A stretch of 64,000 bases of DNA. Origin: Juglans regia (lineage: Eukaryota > Streptophyta > Magnoliopsida > Fagales > Juglandaceae). A program made the translations under genes and the position numbers. Where the stretch lies: positions 7,035,053-7,099,052 of the forward strand of contig NC_049905.1 of NCBI RefSeq assembly GCF_001411555.2, given 5' to 3'. The notes under the pieces were generated by a model. It was not told the origin of the DNA and did no database searches. It was given only the letters and a program-made list of their open reading frames with translations. Each line of letters opens with the position of its first letter. Position 1 is the stretch's first letter. Shown piece by piece: positions 35,802 through 47,005 of this stretch.

Positions 35802-38051
35802 ATGGGAACGAAGGTAGCTACGACCTGTTTGCATTGGTCGCAGCCGATTGTTCCCCAGTCTCCGTCCTCATCTCAAACGCTAGCCTCGGTGGTCTCATTT
35901 CCCGCAGGACGAAGAAGCCACCGTGGCGATGGCGGAACTCTCGTGTGCCGCTACTTGCAGAGACCGTACCGATCGGCTCTGTTCGGAGCTTCATCGACGG
36001 CGATTTTCCGTTTCCGATCTTGTGAGTACCCGAAGCCGGGAATTCAAATTCTCAAAAGAGCTTGCAGTGCCAGCTTAGATGCATTTTCGGACGAAGAATT
36101 CTCAAAGCAGATTCAGGAATTGGCACTCAAGTTCCAACTTTCGGGCGATGATGACGACAACACTGCCATCATCGCCATGGATGACTCGGAATCACAGATG
36201 GTTTCCGATTCCAGAGATGTGAATAGCGCAGATAGTTGTAGCAGTTTCGACAGTAGCGTCAACTTTGTAGAGACTCAGCACCAGATACCACAAGGTCCAA
36301 ACCCATCTTCGGAGCTCGAGCCTCCGTGGCCAGAAATGCGGCAAGGGCCACCGGATTGGGCCAGAAGAGACGAGATAATCCCCGCGAGTATCGAGCGCAA
36401 GGCGAACAGCGTGGATCTTCCGCTTTCGCTTCGAATGATTAAGCGAAAGATGCAATGGCAGGAGGGGTACTTCAGAGAAGTAGGAGAATCGGCATACTGC
36501 TCCGTAAAGAAGGCCTTCTCGTCGATGGTGTTCATAATCAGAGAACTCCAAAGCTACACGTTGCAGATGAGAGAGCTTCTGTTTTATGAAGATGTGCAGG
36601 GGGTTCTCGCGCGGGTTCAGAAAGAGATGTACGCTTCGTTCGTGTGGCTATTTCAGCAGGTCTTTTCTCACACTCCAACCCTGATGGTGTACGTGATGAT
36701 TCTCCTCGCGAATTTCTCTGTCTATTCCATGGGGCATAGCAACAATGCTATGGCAGCTTCCCTGCAGTTCGGACCTTACGCAGCTACGACGAATATGGCT
36801 TCAGTGGTTGAAATCGATCAGGACCAGAAGCACCAGAGGTTTGATTCCTCGGCAATTAAGAAGTTCTCGGTTTCGTCCTTGTGGGGGGAGACGACATCGA
36901 TCGACGGAAACAATGGCGGAGGCGGCAAGGTCCGGCCAGTGGGTAGTGGAACCGAAGGTGAAGGAAAGTTTAATGGGCCGGATTACCACTACCGGAAAAT
37001 TCTTCCCGACGGGGCTTCTTCCCAATTGTCCTCCACTTACGACGCTACAGGGGAGGGGGAGACACAGGAAGAAGAGGTGGCTCTATGGAACGCCATAGTC
37101 GAAGAAGCTTCGAAAATACGGTCCGCAATCCTAGACGAAGCTCTGGATCAAGAAACCATGCAACGGTTCGTCTCGCCGGTGACGGCGAAGATCGAAGCGG
37201 ACGACGAATACGGAGAGTACTTGAGAACAGAGCTGCTGTACCTGACGGACTTGGCCCAAGAGCACAGCAACCCTCTTGTCCTCGCCAACTTTGCTCAGTT
37301 TCTTTACCTGGTCGTCCACGACTACGACAGGTACAATCTCTCTATTATTTTTCGTCATTTTTTTTTAACTAAAATTACTTCTCCTACATGTTTCAATCAA
37401 TCTTCCATATCTTTTCATATCTGTCTTTCGTTTCTTCCTCTCCCCATCTTCCTCCATAAATGCCTTAGAAAAATCTTCCATTTTCAAAGCACTTCTGTGC
37501 GTCATCTTGACAGAAGCATGTGTGGTCGAGTTTTCCCTTTCATGGCAAAATTTCCTTGTTCAATCCTATCTTTTTTTTCCTCTGCGTTTGTGATTCCCAC
37601 GTGTTTCAATAAAAAAAATATCTTCAATTTGGTACAAGTCATTGTCTTTTATCAAGACATTTGATAGAAAAATGTGGAAAAATGATAATATTCATTGTAC
37701 CATATAGCAAATGTGGTTGAAAATGACAAAATATAATAGCCCAGAAAAGATTTTCAGCTGTTTGACCAATATATATTTATATTGTTCACGTCCCAAAACA
37801 GAGCGGAGGAGTACTTCAGGAAGGCAGTAGGGGTTGAGCCACCAGATGCAGAGGCATACAGCAAATACGCGACCTTCTTGTGGAAAGTGAAGAAAGACTT
37901 GTGGGCTGCAGAGGAGAGATTCTTGGAGGCCATCTCGGCCGATCCAAGCAACCCTTACCATGCTGCTAACTATGCTAATTTTCTCTGGAACACTGGTGGA
38001 GAAGACACTTGTTTCCCTCTTTCCCCGTCCGACACCACCCAAGATGCCTAA
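35802..38051 (+). CDS. TPR-like superfamily protein with organelle-type leader
   Basis: Exons 35802-37330 and 37802-38051 join in phase (AG|A) to 592 aa. The N-terminus (MGTKVATTCLHWSQ, Ser/Arg-rich) resembles a plastid leader. An acidic Ser-rich stretch follows, then PPDWARRDEIIPASIERKA and LSLRMIKRKMQWQEG, a block I recall from plant TPR proteins of the At1g07280/At2g29670 group. A hydrophobic helix lies near residues 290-311 (LMVYVMILLANFSVY). The C-terminal third has TPR-like helices: LANFAQFLYLVVHDYDRAEEYFRKAV..., then AYSKYATFLW and AANYANFLWN. An in-frame ATG at 35676 would add 42 residues with a hydrophobic run. I prefer 35802 because MGTKVATTC fits the family start and a transit peptide. 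Molecular function is unknown. Confidence 0.85.
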
Positions 38052-38184
38052 AATCTCCAGATGATCTAGCTAAATAATATTCCTAATTATTCCTTGTGTT
38101 TTTTAGATATACCACGTACTGGGATTGTTTAGAGAGGCTTTCAGTGCGGAAGATTTTGATTAGAAAAAGACATTAGTAATAAAG

Positions 38185-38310
38185 GGATTACACAAAAGTA
38201 ATCTACAAACTGATTATCAGATTGTAAAATTATTTTTATTGTAAAATAGATTTAACAAATCATGTGAAATCAGGTTAAAGTTTATTTTTATATAATTGTC
38301 TGCATGCAGG
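38185..38310. mobile_element. MITE, family B
   Basis: AAAAGTAATCTACAAACTGA...CAGATTGTAAAATTATTTTTATTGTAAAATAGATTTAACAAATCATGTGAAA matches the left and centre of 61045-61225. The right end is eroded. Confidence 0.5.
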
Positions 38311-39587
38311 AATTCTCTCTTATAATTTCATTTGTGTTAAAATATGTCATATTTTTCAGCAAATAAATAGATGTTATTCTGAATACATGTCGGGGTTGGT
38401 CGGAATGGGAGCATTATTGGGCTTTGAGTAAGCAGGCAGGTGAGGAGGGGACTTGGGAATATATGCATGGCAAATTGGAAACAATGGCAGTAGTGTCTTG
38501 ATCGGCTCTCGAGATCTATGTCGACTATGGGTACTGGAACTTGCACCAATATTGGAATGAATGCTTAATTTTCTTGGGGTTTCCTTTCCATTTGCACTTG
38601 ACTTTTATAACTTTTTGCTGACACTATCACGTGGAAAAATGTAATGAGCTTATTGTTAAATATTCACTATTTCCAATTCTAGGGGAAAAAATAGTAATAT
38701 AAGGATAATAATAAATAAATTTAATTATAAAGTGAGTTTTATTGATAGGAATAGGAAGCCATCTCCTATGCACCATACTATTATAGAAAAAGGAAAATTG
38801 ATTCACATGCATTCCGTTTTATATAAAAAATGGTTGATTGAAATTCAAGTATAATTACAAGCAATTAGCCACTATAATGAAAAAGAGAACTCATGCTCGA
38901 TTCTTATAATGAAAAAGAGAATTTCTTGTTATGCATCGGTCACTATTCATTCTACATACACATTTTGTAAAAAGAAAAATTAAAAGATGAGATTGATTGA
39001 AATGAATAAATAAGCAGATCTAATCAACGATTTACTTGCATAACAACATACATCCGTTCATTAATTACAAGTTCTATTGTGGGCATCACAGTGCCACATG
39101 CATGCATGCAACGACGTAGCTTGAACTCATGACATAACAACAGGGGAAAATTAGGCCTTTTCGTCTTCTTCACCAGATCATCATGTTTTTGCTTCTTTTT
39201 TTCTTTTCGTGGTGGGGTTAATTCTTGTTTAATAATCAAACACATGCACGAAGAGAGCATTAATGACAAAGTAGACCCACGTGGATCCCACGCCGCATGC
39301 ATGGTACGTCGTTGTAGTTTGGCCAAGCAGAAAATGACAGGTTTTCACGTGAAGCTACCGAAGGAGGAGGCCGTCCCATGGAGCTAACTACTCCCATTGC
39401 CAATCCATGTCTCTTCCTTCATGGCCTTCCATATCATCGATCTCTATCACTCTCAATGGAGATAGAGAGAGATAATAACCGGTTAATGATGTTGCAGTGA
39501 TCTAATGATATTTTGTATTGAGATTTGTGAAAAGATAAATGATATTTATAGTTTTAATATGTATAAATCCTGCACATTCTTTTTTTA

Positions 39588-39773
39588 AAAGAATAATATT
39601 AGATACAAATCTTAAATAGACAAGTCTCATATAATCCTTTTGTAAAATAATAGATTTTACTAATAAAAAATAGCTTCTTTTTTTTTTTTTTCACTTTTTT
39701 AAAGGTGGGGTCTACTTTTTTACAAAGACTTGTATGAGCCTTATCTATTTGGGACTTGTACAAATCATTTCTC
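39588..39773. mobile_element. MITE, family A'
   Basis: Left end GATACAAATCTTAAATAGACAAGTCTCAT; right end, inverted, GAGAAATGATTTGTACAAGTCCCAAATAGATAAGGCTCATACAAGTC. Inverted repeats are about 45 bp. Confidence 0.65.
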
Positions 39774-41296
39774 TTTTTAAAAATGGATAAATCTACTAGC
39801 TCTATGAAAAATGATTTTCTAATAGTGGACCATTAGTCTTGTGAAAATTATAAATAAGTAAAATTGAAAATATGTTTGAATATTATAATTTTTTAAGAGC
39901 GGTTTCTGTTCTAGTATTAATTTGTAAAAATTGTTTTGATGTTTGAGTTTGAGTTTGAATTAATAATTAGTAAATAAAAAATTTAAAAGTTGAAATAGCT
40001 TATTCTTTTCATATTTGAACATGTTAACTAGTTTGAGATATTTAAATTTATTAAAAAATTTTGAAAAAAGTTTTAGCAACCAAACAACCTTTTTTTTTTT
40101 TTTTTAAGGAAAATGTCATCATTAATTCATTTATCAAAAGAAATTTAGATCCATAACCAGATACATGCAGGGATTTTATCCCCATATCAATCATTTGGAG
40201 CTTCACCAATATACTACTGGACTGATCTAGACTTCATGATCACTGCTAATACTCTCTACAGATAAACGTCTAAGAAATAACATTCTGCCTGAACAGAGAC
40301 TCAACTTCACTCTTGATGGAAAAGAATGACTCAACCTCTCGGACAAACCATCTAAGAGACAAACTACTTTTTTATTTTTACTATACAAATACCAGACTCC
40401 AATAAAATTAAAAGGGCCCAACTTTTTTTTGCACTTAATTAATTCTTTAGATTAACTTTCCCGATCAAGGGAGAAGAAGTGCGCCAAAAATATTTTGCAA
40501 TGGTACGAGATCGATTACAAATTTGATGGGTACGTAATTGGTAGTCAGGCCAAAATTGGGCCCCTCGAGACGAGATTTAGTAGTTCTTCATGCTCCAATT
40601 AATTCAGATCATCACCTGTTGATCGCGAATCTAGTTAATATATATAATGTGTACATAATTACACAATTAGTCAACAGATCATAGCATTTTGTGTACAAAT
40701 AGAATCATATGGTATGCATTTTAATATCTTTTAAGTATGACATGATCTAATATATATATATGGACTTATATGCATGGTATGCGTTTTTTTTTTCGTACAA
40801 AAGTGTTTCATGAAGCTGAAAAAAAAAAAAAAAAAAAAGAGGAAGAAAGGCCTTTCGTATACTACTTCATGATCATTTATATATCATCCTAGACATGATT
40901 AAGACATTTCAGAGTTTTCCCCTAATAAGATTTATTAAAGTCTTTATTCCGAATTCTACGGTACTATGGAGTGAGAGAGATACTCGATGGACGAAGTTTG
41001 TGATGCAATATTTATTGTTATATATACTATAAACTTCTCGGGCAGAATGAAATGTTCAACAGATATTGTATGATTGAGTTTCTATCTCTAATCGTTCTAG
41101 GTCTTAAAGTCCAAGCAAAACTTCTAAAGTATCTTGATCTCAAAAGTAGGGATTGACAATTCATGATTGCAAGCCGTGTCGATTATTCGTACAAAGTCAT
41201 GAGTATTAGATTATATGAGTCAACCCATGTAAATACAATCCATTTGATTAAACAAGTTAGACTCTAAAACTCTCACAAGATCCATATAAATAATGA

Positions 41297-41337
41297 ATGA
41301 TACGACACGACACGATACGACACGACACGACACGACT
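41297..41337. repeat. ACACG pentamer microsatellite
   Basis: Seven or eight degenerate GACAC/GATAC units lie in the subterminal part of the hAT-like element. Confidence 0.85.
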
Positions 41338-41984
41338 TGCATAACCCGTTCAATAATTAACTTTTTTTGGGTTAACTTGGACGTGACCCGTTTAACTTAT
41401 TTCAATCCGTTTAACTCATTCCATATAAAATTGGTTGAACCTTACTAGTATATTTATTTTTTAATCCTATTAATATAATTTCATATATAATACTATAATA
41501 ACTTTATAAATTATTCACAATTACAACTCCATACATTACAACAAAATTAAGATTTTGGGACAAAATGAAAATTGTCTCAAAAAATGAGTTATAAGGACAA
41601 AATTCCAATTTCGTTTCTAAAGAATGATGGAAGTCGTTTGCCATTTGAACAACAAATATTTTGTTCGAACGGTATATGTGGGGATGAGAAATTTCTTCCC
41701 TCATAAAACAACCACTCGAACATTTACAAATACGTTCAAATATATTAAAATAAACATTCGAATGGATAGTATATAAGGTCGAACAAGAATTTGATGCGTT
41801 AAGTTACTAAATTTAGTGGGAGATTGACTTACCGTATGAATAACATACAACATCGTTTGAACGTCAAGGTTAATTAATGTTTGAATGTAAAATAAAATGT
41901 TTGAACGGATATTAATTGCCGAAATATTTTCGAACATAATAAAATAAATATTTGAATAGATATTATATATAATCGACATGCTCT

Positions 41985-42840
41985 GGAATAGGAGCACAAT
42001 GATGAAGTCTCGAGTGTCTCGTGCTTCATGATAGGGTGGAGGAGTTGATCGGTCCAATCGGCTCCCGGACATACTCTGCAATATCTGGCAGGATCCTGGC
42101 ATGTAGCAGAAATCGTGTGATCATGATCTCGAATGAAAATATATTCTTCGTAATATACTGGGTCTTTGATCGAATCCTAGTGAATATATACGTTATTAGG
42201 TCAATAAGCACCCCATGAGCGACGCGTATCATAAACTTCGCTCCATCCATGCCAACCTCTGTCTTTTGCTGCCGAGGATCAGTATTGTTGGAGATTATTA
42301 AGTTCATGATCTTGAAGAAACCAGATAAATCTGCATGTTTGATGCTCTTCATCTCATCATAGGGAGGAACATATGGACCAACAACGAACCTCCTCACCTC
42401 ATGATCAGTGAGGCCATTAAGTACATCTCTATCAGAGCCCTCATTCTTAACTGTCTCCTCATCACCTGTAGCTAAAGACTCCATGTGCACCATGTTTGGA
42501 TATGTAGTACGGAATCATGGGATGCCAATGAAATTGGTGAGTCCGTCCGCTGAAAATGTAACTGGGGCACCCCGAACCGAGATTGTATATGCCCTTCCTT
42601 CATCTTGAATGGCATGACTGAGCTCTCTATAAAACTCTGAGACAATGTCGATATAGGAAACGAGGTCCCATGCTCTGTCCTTCTAGTTGATGATTGGTGT
42701 CCAACCACGCTCGACGAAGACTACTGTCAAGGAATGAACCTCCCAGATAAGATCCTGAAAGTCAAAGATTTTCACCTGACGCTCCAATAAAATAGTCATC
42801 TCTCGAACTATTTCGATGAAAGGTTGCCCTAGTCTGCCAC
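41985..42840 (-). pseudogene. Putative plant transposon protein (Transposase_32-like) pseudogene
   Basis: Read on the minus strand, one frame gives VERGWTPIIN-stop-KDRAWDLVSYIDIV, then FYRELSHAIQDEGRAYTISV, VRGAPVTFSADGLTNFIGIP-stop-FRTTYPN, and further down DLSGFFKIMNLIISNN...GAKFMIRVAHGVLIDL...ITRFLLHARI. This order (WxP...EFY.NL...VRG..V..S...IN..LGIP) is that of the uncharacterised plant transposon-protein domain. Two nonsense codons, TAG and TGA, each fit a lost Trp. It lies antisense to the CACTA transposase remnant. Confidence 0.55.
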
Positions 42841-42876
42841 GCTTTCATCCCCTATAAGACATTGTGAACCTAAAAT

Positions 42877-43014
42877 CACTATAAGAAAAATGAGCTTTTG
42901 TGGCCATTTAATTGCGGCGAAAATGTTATTTGTGACAAAAACAGACTCATTTTGATTGTAAATAGTCATTTCGCTGGAATTAAATGGCCACAAATAAACA
43001 GTTTTCTTGTAGTG
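42877..43014. mobile_element. 138-bp CACTA-type MITE
   Basis: It begins CACTATAAGAAAAATGAG and ends, inverted, CACTACAAGAAAACTG. The target duplication AAT flanks it (42874-42876 and 43015-43017). The inverted arms include TTTGTGGCCATTTAAT and its complement, so the whole element can fold into a hairpin. It is inserted within the larger CACTA element. Confidence 0.85.
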
Positions 43015-43101
43015 AATTTAAAAAATAAAATAAAGAAATGGAGTTTGTGATGATGGGATTTAAGCGATCTTCAAAAGGGAGTCCGCAATGATGAACATTT
43101 C

Positions 43102-43491
43102 TTGAGTATTAATACATCGCGAAAATGGTATGAAGATGATCTTTTTGTTTTGGCTTCCCAAGTATCTCAAGTATTCTACTTAGATGATCTTGAGTTAGGA
43201 AATCAATGGCGAGTGGTACAAAATTCTCCAAGAAACATATATGATGTTATCCCCGAGGCAGATGGACAAGTCGAAGAAGAAGATAATCCTTCTACTCAAG
43301 AAGAATACCAAGAGAGTCAACCCGTTTTTAACTTATTTGTGGATTTGAGCCAATATGTGATTATTCAGTTACATAAGAAAGATATTGAGGCTGAAATTAT
43401 TGATGCGACAGTTGAGAAAAATGTTGCCTCATCTGTAGTATTTACAAATGATGAGGGTGAATGGTCAACTGAAACTGGTACGGATGATTGA
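43102..43491 (+). pseudogene. CACTA transposase C-terminal fragment (DUF4216 region)
   Basis: The frame INTSRKWYEDDLFVLASQ, then QVFYLDDLELGNQWRVVQ and PRNIYDVIPE is the conserved block near the C-terminus of plant CACTA transposases, followed by an acidic tail. The upstream catalytic part is absent, replaced at 42877 by the small MITE and antisense sequence. Confidence 0.7.
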
Positions 43492-43559
43492 CCTATTTTG
43501 TGTTCATATGATATTTTATGACATATCTTTTATGTAATGAATATATCAGTGCTTTGAAA

Positions 43560-44270
43560 TCATATCACCGAAGAGAAAGGAAGTTTGCATCTCATTTCCA
43601 CCCATTCCTATCTCTCCGTCTGACTTACCACTAGAGCTCAACTCTCCAAAACAAGGTAAAAATGTTATAATTATTTTGTTTGAATTCAGGTATTTCATAC
43701 ATATTAAATATATACTAAGCATTATTTACTTCATTTCTATAAGGAATATGATATTTTTTAAGAGTTAATTGTACAATCTCGTAAAGGTTGAGGCACTACT
43801 AGAAGCATGATATTGGAAAAATATCGTAAAGTGGATAAGATTAAGGTTAACATTCCTAACGAACATATCGGAGGTGAAGGACAACCAGCAGCTTTGCTTG
43901 CATCGTATGTGGGTGCTCTTACACAAACTTATGCACCTTTGGCTACGAGCTCATGGTAGAAAGTCTTTCAAGATGTGAAAGAGCTTATCAAGAAGCGTTG
44001 TTTGGTAATGTTTAAATAATTGATTTATAATATTATTTAGTATGTATGCAAAATATAGAATATGCAAGTGATAATTTCTTTGTGTATATATTTTTTCAAT
44101 GATGACTCCTAGCTAAATTTTGGTTAGAGATGAGCATAAGACTGTCGATGAGCTTATGTATAATGCATACCACAAATATAAGGTAATGTGTCATGAGCAT
44201 TATAACAAATTCAAGAACAAGGGGTACGCCAACATCCTTCTCAAACAATATTTCTCAGAACGAAATTCAG
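43560..44270 (+). pseudogene. CACTA second-gene remnant
   Basis: SPKRKGSLHLISTHSYLS near 43566 is followed after an intron-like gap by GRGTTRSMILEKYRKVDKIKV-like sequence (43790-43850, with an early stop region), ALLASYVGALTQTYAPL, a TAG at 43957, KVFQDVKELIKKRCL and near 44120 a Lys/His-rich helix. The layout resembles the DNA-binding second protein of CACTA elements. It is broken by stops. Confidence 0.45.
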
Positions 44271-44760
44271 TTTCTCGTCCAAAAAAGTCTTTTGGGATTG
44301 TAATATTGGGACGAATTCCTTTCATCCCAAATTGTATTTTGGGACGAAAATCTAATTTTTTGGAATGAAAACTTGTTCTATTGTAGTGATACATAAAAAA
44401 ATATTTTATATTCAATATATAAGAAAACTAATATTTTCATAAAATAAAATTATGCATTAACAAAAAATGTTTAATGTTTTGAGATATTAAGTAGTCAAAT
44501 ACTAAGTTTAGTATTACATTTCAACAAAAATAAAAGTATAAAAGCTAAATGTTAATAGGATTTGAAAATATAATTTATTCGTATTATATAGGTTGCTTGC
44601 ATGTTTCGCAGGTTGACTCGTAAGTGACTTGTTTATTAATCGTGTCTTATCTGATTAACCCGTTTTTTTGATAATCAAAACCCATGAATCTATATCAAAT
44701 CTAAATAATCTGGTTATTTCGTATCAGGTTCACGGAACGTGTCATACCCTTACTCAAAAG

Positions 44761-45947
44761 ACAAACAATAAAGAATGATATGTATAAATTGCAAACAATA
44801 TTAATTAAGTCTCGTACGTGGTGGCTTTAGTTTTCTTGAAAGAGCTTAGGCTTTTAGGTGATTTGCAGTCCTGGACCGCTCCTTGTTCATCTCTTTAACA
44901 ACCCCAAAAAAAAAAAAAAAAAAAAATAGTTCAAACATTGACGGCCTAGTATTAATATTGCTGCATGCATTTGGCGCACTTGATTATAAACAGGCTTTAA
45001 AAAGTACAAATAAACCGTTACTGTTTTTAGCTGAATCGTCTCTTTCAATTCTAAAATCCAGTCCACATGCAAATTAATTAAGCTGTTTAATTCCTTGGTG
45101 TGAAATTAATAGGGAGATTTAAGCCAAAAGAAAAAAGATAATAATTAGGAGGCTGGCCTAGCTAGAAATTGCTAATTTAAAGACAAATAATTAATTAATG
45201 GCATTATTATTGGGTCATGGTAGTATTTACCCTCCACAATGAGCAGGCAATTAGCTGCATGCATGTGGAGTCATCCAAGCAATTAACCACTAGGTCTTCG
45301 AATTCTCCTAAATTTCCTCTCCCTAATAAATCACTATTACTTTTCTCAAATGCTCTTAGAATAAGGTGAAAAAAATAAACTGTCTGAAGATCTAAGAGTA
45401 ATCATCGATTCATCAGCTGCTCTTGTCCCATTTGATTTCGTGCAGCTCAGAAGATGAGATATTTTGTTGAAAGTTAAATAAAATATTATTATAATATAAT
45501 TTCTTAATACAATTTTAATATAGTTTTTTATCAATAATATTTCATGTGAGTGCCCATTTTACTATATGTAAGATGATTGTGGTAAACTCGATTCCGGCCT
45601 TCAATTATTCACAAATGCTTGTTTTTTTTAATAATTAAAATAATAATAATAATAATTATGGGTTTAATTATAACGAACCCACTAATCTCTCCCCCGTTTT
45701 TCTACTTTTGTCCGAGGGAGGAAGCTCAGGAGTTTCACCCAACACCAATTCTCAGCCGTTGGATTTGCCCCAGGATCTACGGCTATTACGCCATGTGGCT
45801 CATTACAAGGCTTGGTTTAAGCTTTTTCTCCAGCTCTTGTTATGGGGTTGTCTAACAAGATAAGCGAAAAACCCACAAAACCTTCCCATAAATCAAGCCT
45901 TTATACACTTTTTTCCCTCTAGTTTCAATCTCCTTCAAGCTTCTCTA
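44761..45947. other. Upstream region of the MYB gene
   Basis: AT-rich sequence with a poly-A run at 44907-44927, a partial family-C MITE at 45448-45545 and a final 280 bp that is more mixed and presumably holds the MYB promoter and leader. No clear TATA box was found. Confidence 0.45.
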
Positions 45948-46969
45948 ATGGAAGGTGGAGGAGAAGGTACTGTTACTGGTGGAGATGCTTGTGGGCATGG
46001 AAATTCCCAAAGTAATCATCCCATATGTCGGTCCGGTCCACCATTCACTGCCATAGACAGGTTTTTGTACGGTCACAACACCCATTTCTCTCAGACACAG
46101 ACCCAAAACCATGCAAAGAACAAGGAAGTAGTTGTTTCGGATACCGTTTTGTGCAGTTTTCCTCGGTCTTGGGGTGCAATTGGTGGTGGGTTTTCCTGGC
46201 CGAGCATTCCAGAGGTGAATGTTTCTGACGATTTTTTTGTGGACGGAGAGACTCTGAATTGGATGCATGAGGGAAGCCCTACCATGGGATTGAAAGAAAA
46301 AATGGAAGTTTCAGGGAAGAGTAGTTCTAAAGGGGTGGGAAAGGCAGCTAGAAAAGGCTCTTCTGAAGCTTTAATCAAGGGGCAATGGACTGATGAAGAA
46401 GACAGGTGATAATCAGAAAACACTTTGATATGTTTTCTTTTTCCCTTAAATTGTTTTAACAATCATGAGTATATGTTGCTTCTGATGTTTACTTTAGTCA
46501 CCTGAAATATTTTAGGGTTTTTTTCATGGTTTACAGGAAACTAATTAGGTTGGTGAAGCAATACGGAGTGAGAAAATGGGCTCAGATAGCTGAAAAGTTG
46601 GCTGGAAGAGCTGGCAAGCAGTGTCGCGAAAGATGGCATAATCATTTGCGCCCAGATATTAAGGTTCAATTGTGATCTCTTTATTCATGAGTTTTATCAG
46701 GGTTTTGCACATGATTTTGCGCTTTGATCTTTTTACGATCATATTTTTTTCATATATGTACAATCATTGTTTTGGAACTTCTGTCAGGTTTTTTTATGGG
46801 ATTAGATCAGTCTGAGGATGATCTAATTGAGCTGACTACTCTCAGATTTGATATACAATCACCCATTACTTCGATCGAGATGAAAAACCATAGATTTCAT
46901 TATCTGGTTTGTGTTGTAATCTACACTACTACTATATATATATATATATATTAAATCCTAGTCAATGTC

Positions 46970-47005
<36 letters not shown>

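Larger units (their letters stand above)
38052..41146. other. Intergenic region downstream of the TPR gene
   Basis: AT-rich sequence with MITEs at 38185-38310 and 39588-39773, poly-A/T runs and TATATA tracts. I see no gene. Confidence 0.5.
41534..44388. mobile_element. CACTA (En/Spm) element remnant, 2.86 kb
   Basis: The left end is CATTACAACAAAATTAAG and the inverted right end is CACTACAATAGAACAAG. Both are followed by GGGACAAAAT/GGGACGAAAAT subterminal motifs. The 3-bp target duplication is ATA (41531-41533 and 44389-44391). It carries a transposase C-terminal remnant (43102-43491), a second-gene remnant (43560-44270) and an antisense plant transposon-protein pseudogene (about 41985-42840). 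It sits inside the hAT-like element. Confidence 0.8.
41147..44752. mobile_element. hAT-like element, 3.6 kb, interrupted by a CACTA element
   Basis: It begins TAGGGATTGACAATTC and ends, inverted, TAAGGGTATGACACG. Both sides carry the identical 8-bp target duplication CTCAAAAG (41139-41146 and 44753-44760). About 390 bp on the left and 360 bp on the right belong to this element, including ACACG pentamers at 41297-41337; the centre is a later CACTA insertion. No hAT transposase is visible. Confidence 0.8.

Noticed and set aside
36192..37372. Several frames of 75-119 codons on both strands
   Set aside because: Shadows of the TPR protein coding exon.
43796..43812. CACTACTAGAAGC as another CACTA end
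   Set aside because: The match is within the second-gene remnant (the conserved Gly-Arg-rich start) and has no partner end or target duplication.
46091..46462. Minus-strand frame of 123 codons
   Set aside because: Antisense of MYB exon 1; no motif of its own.
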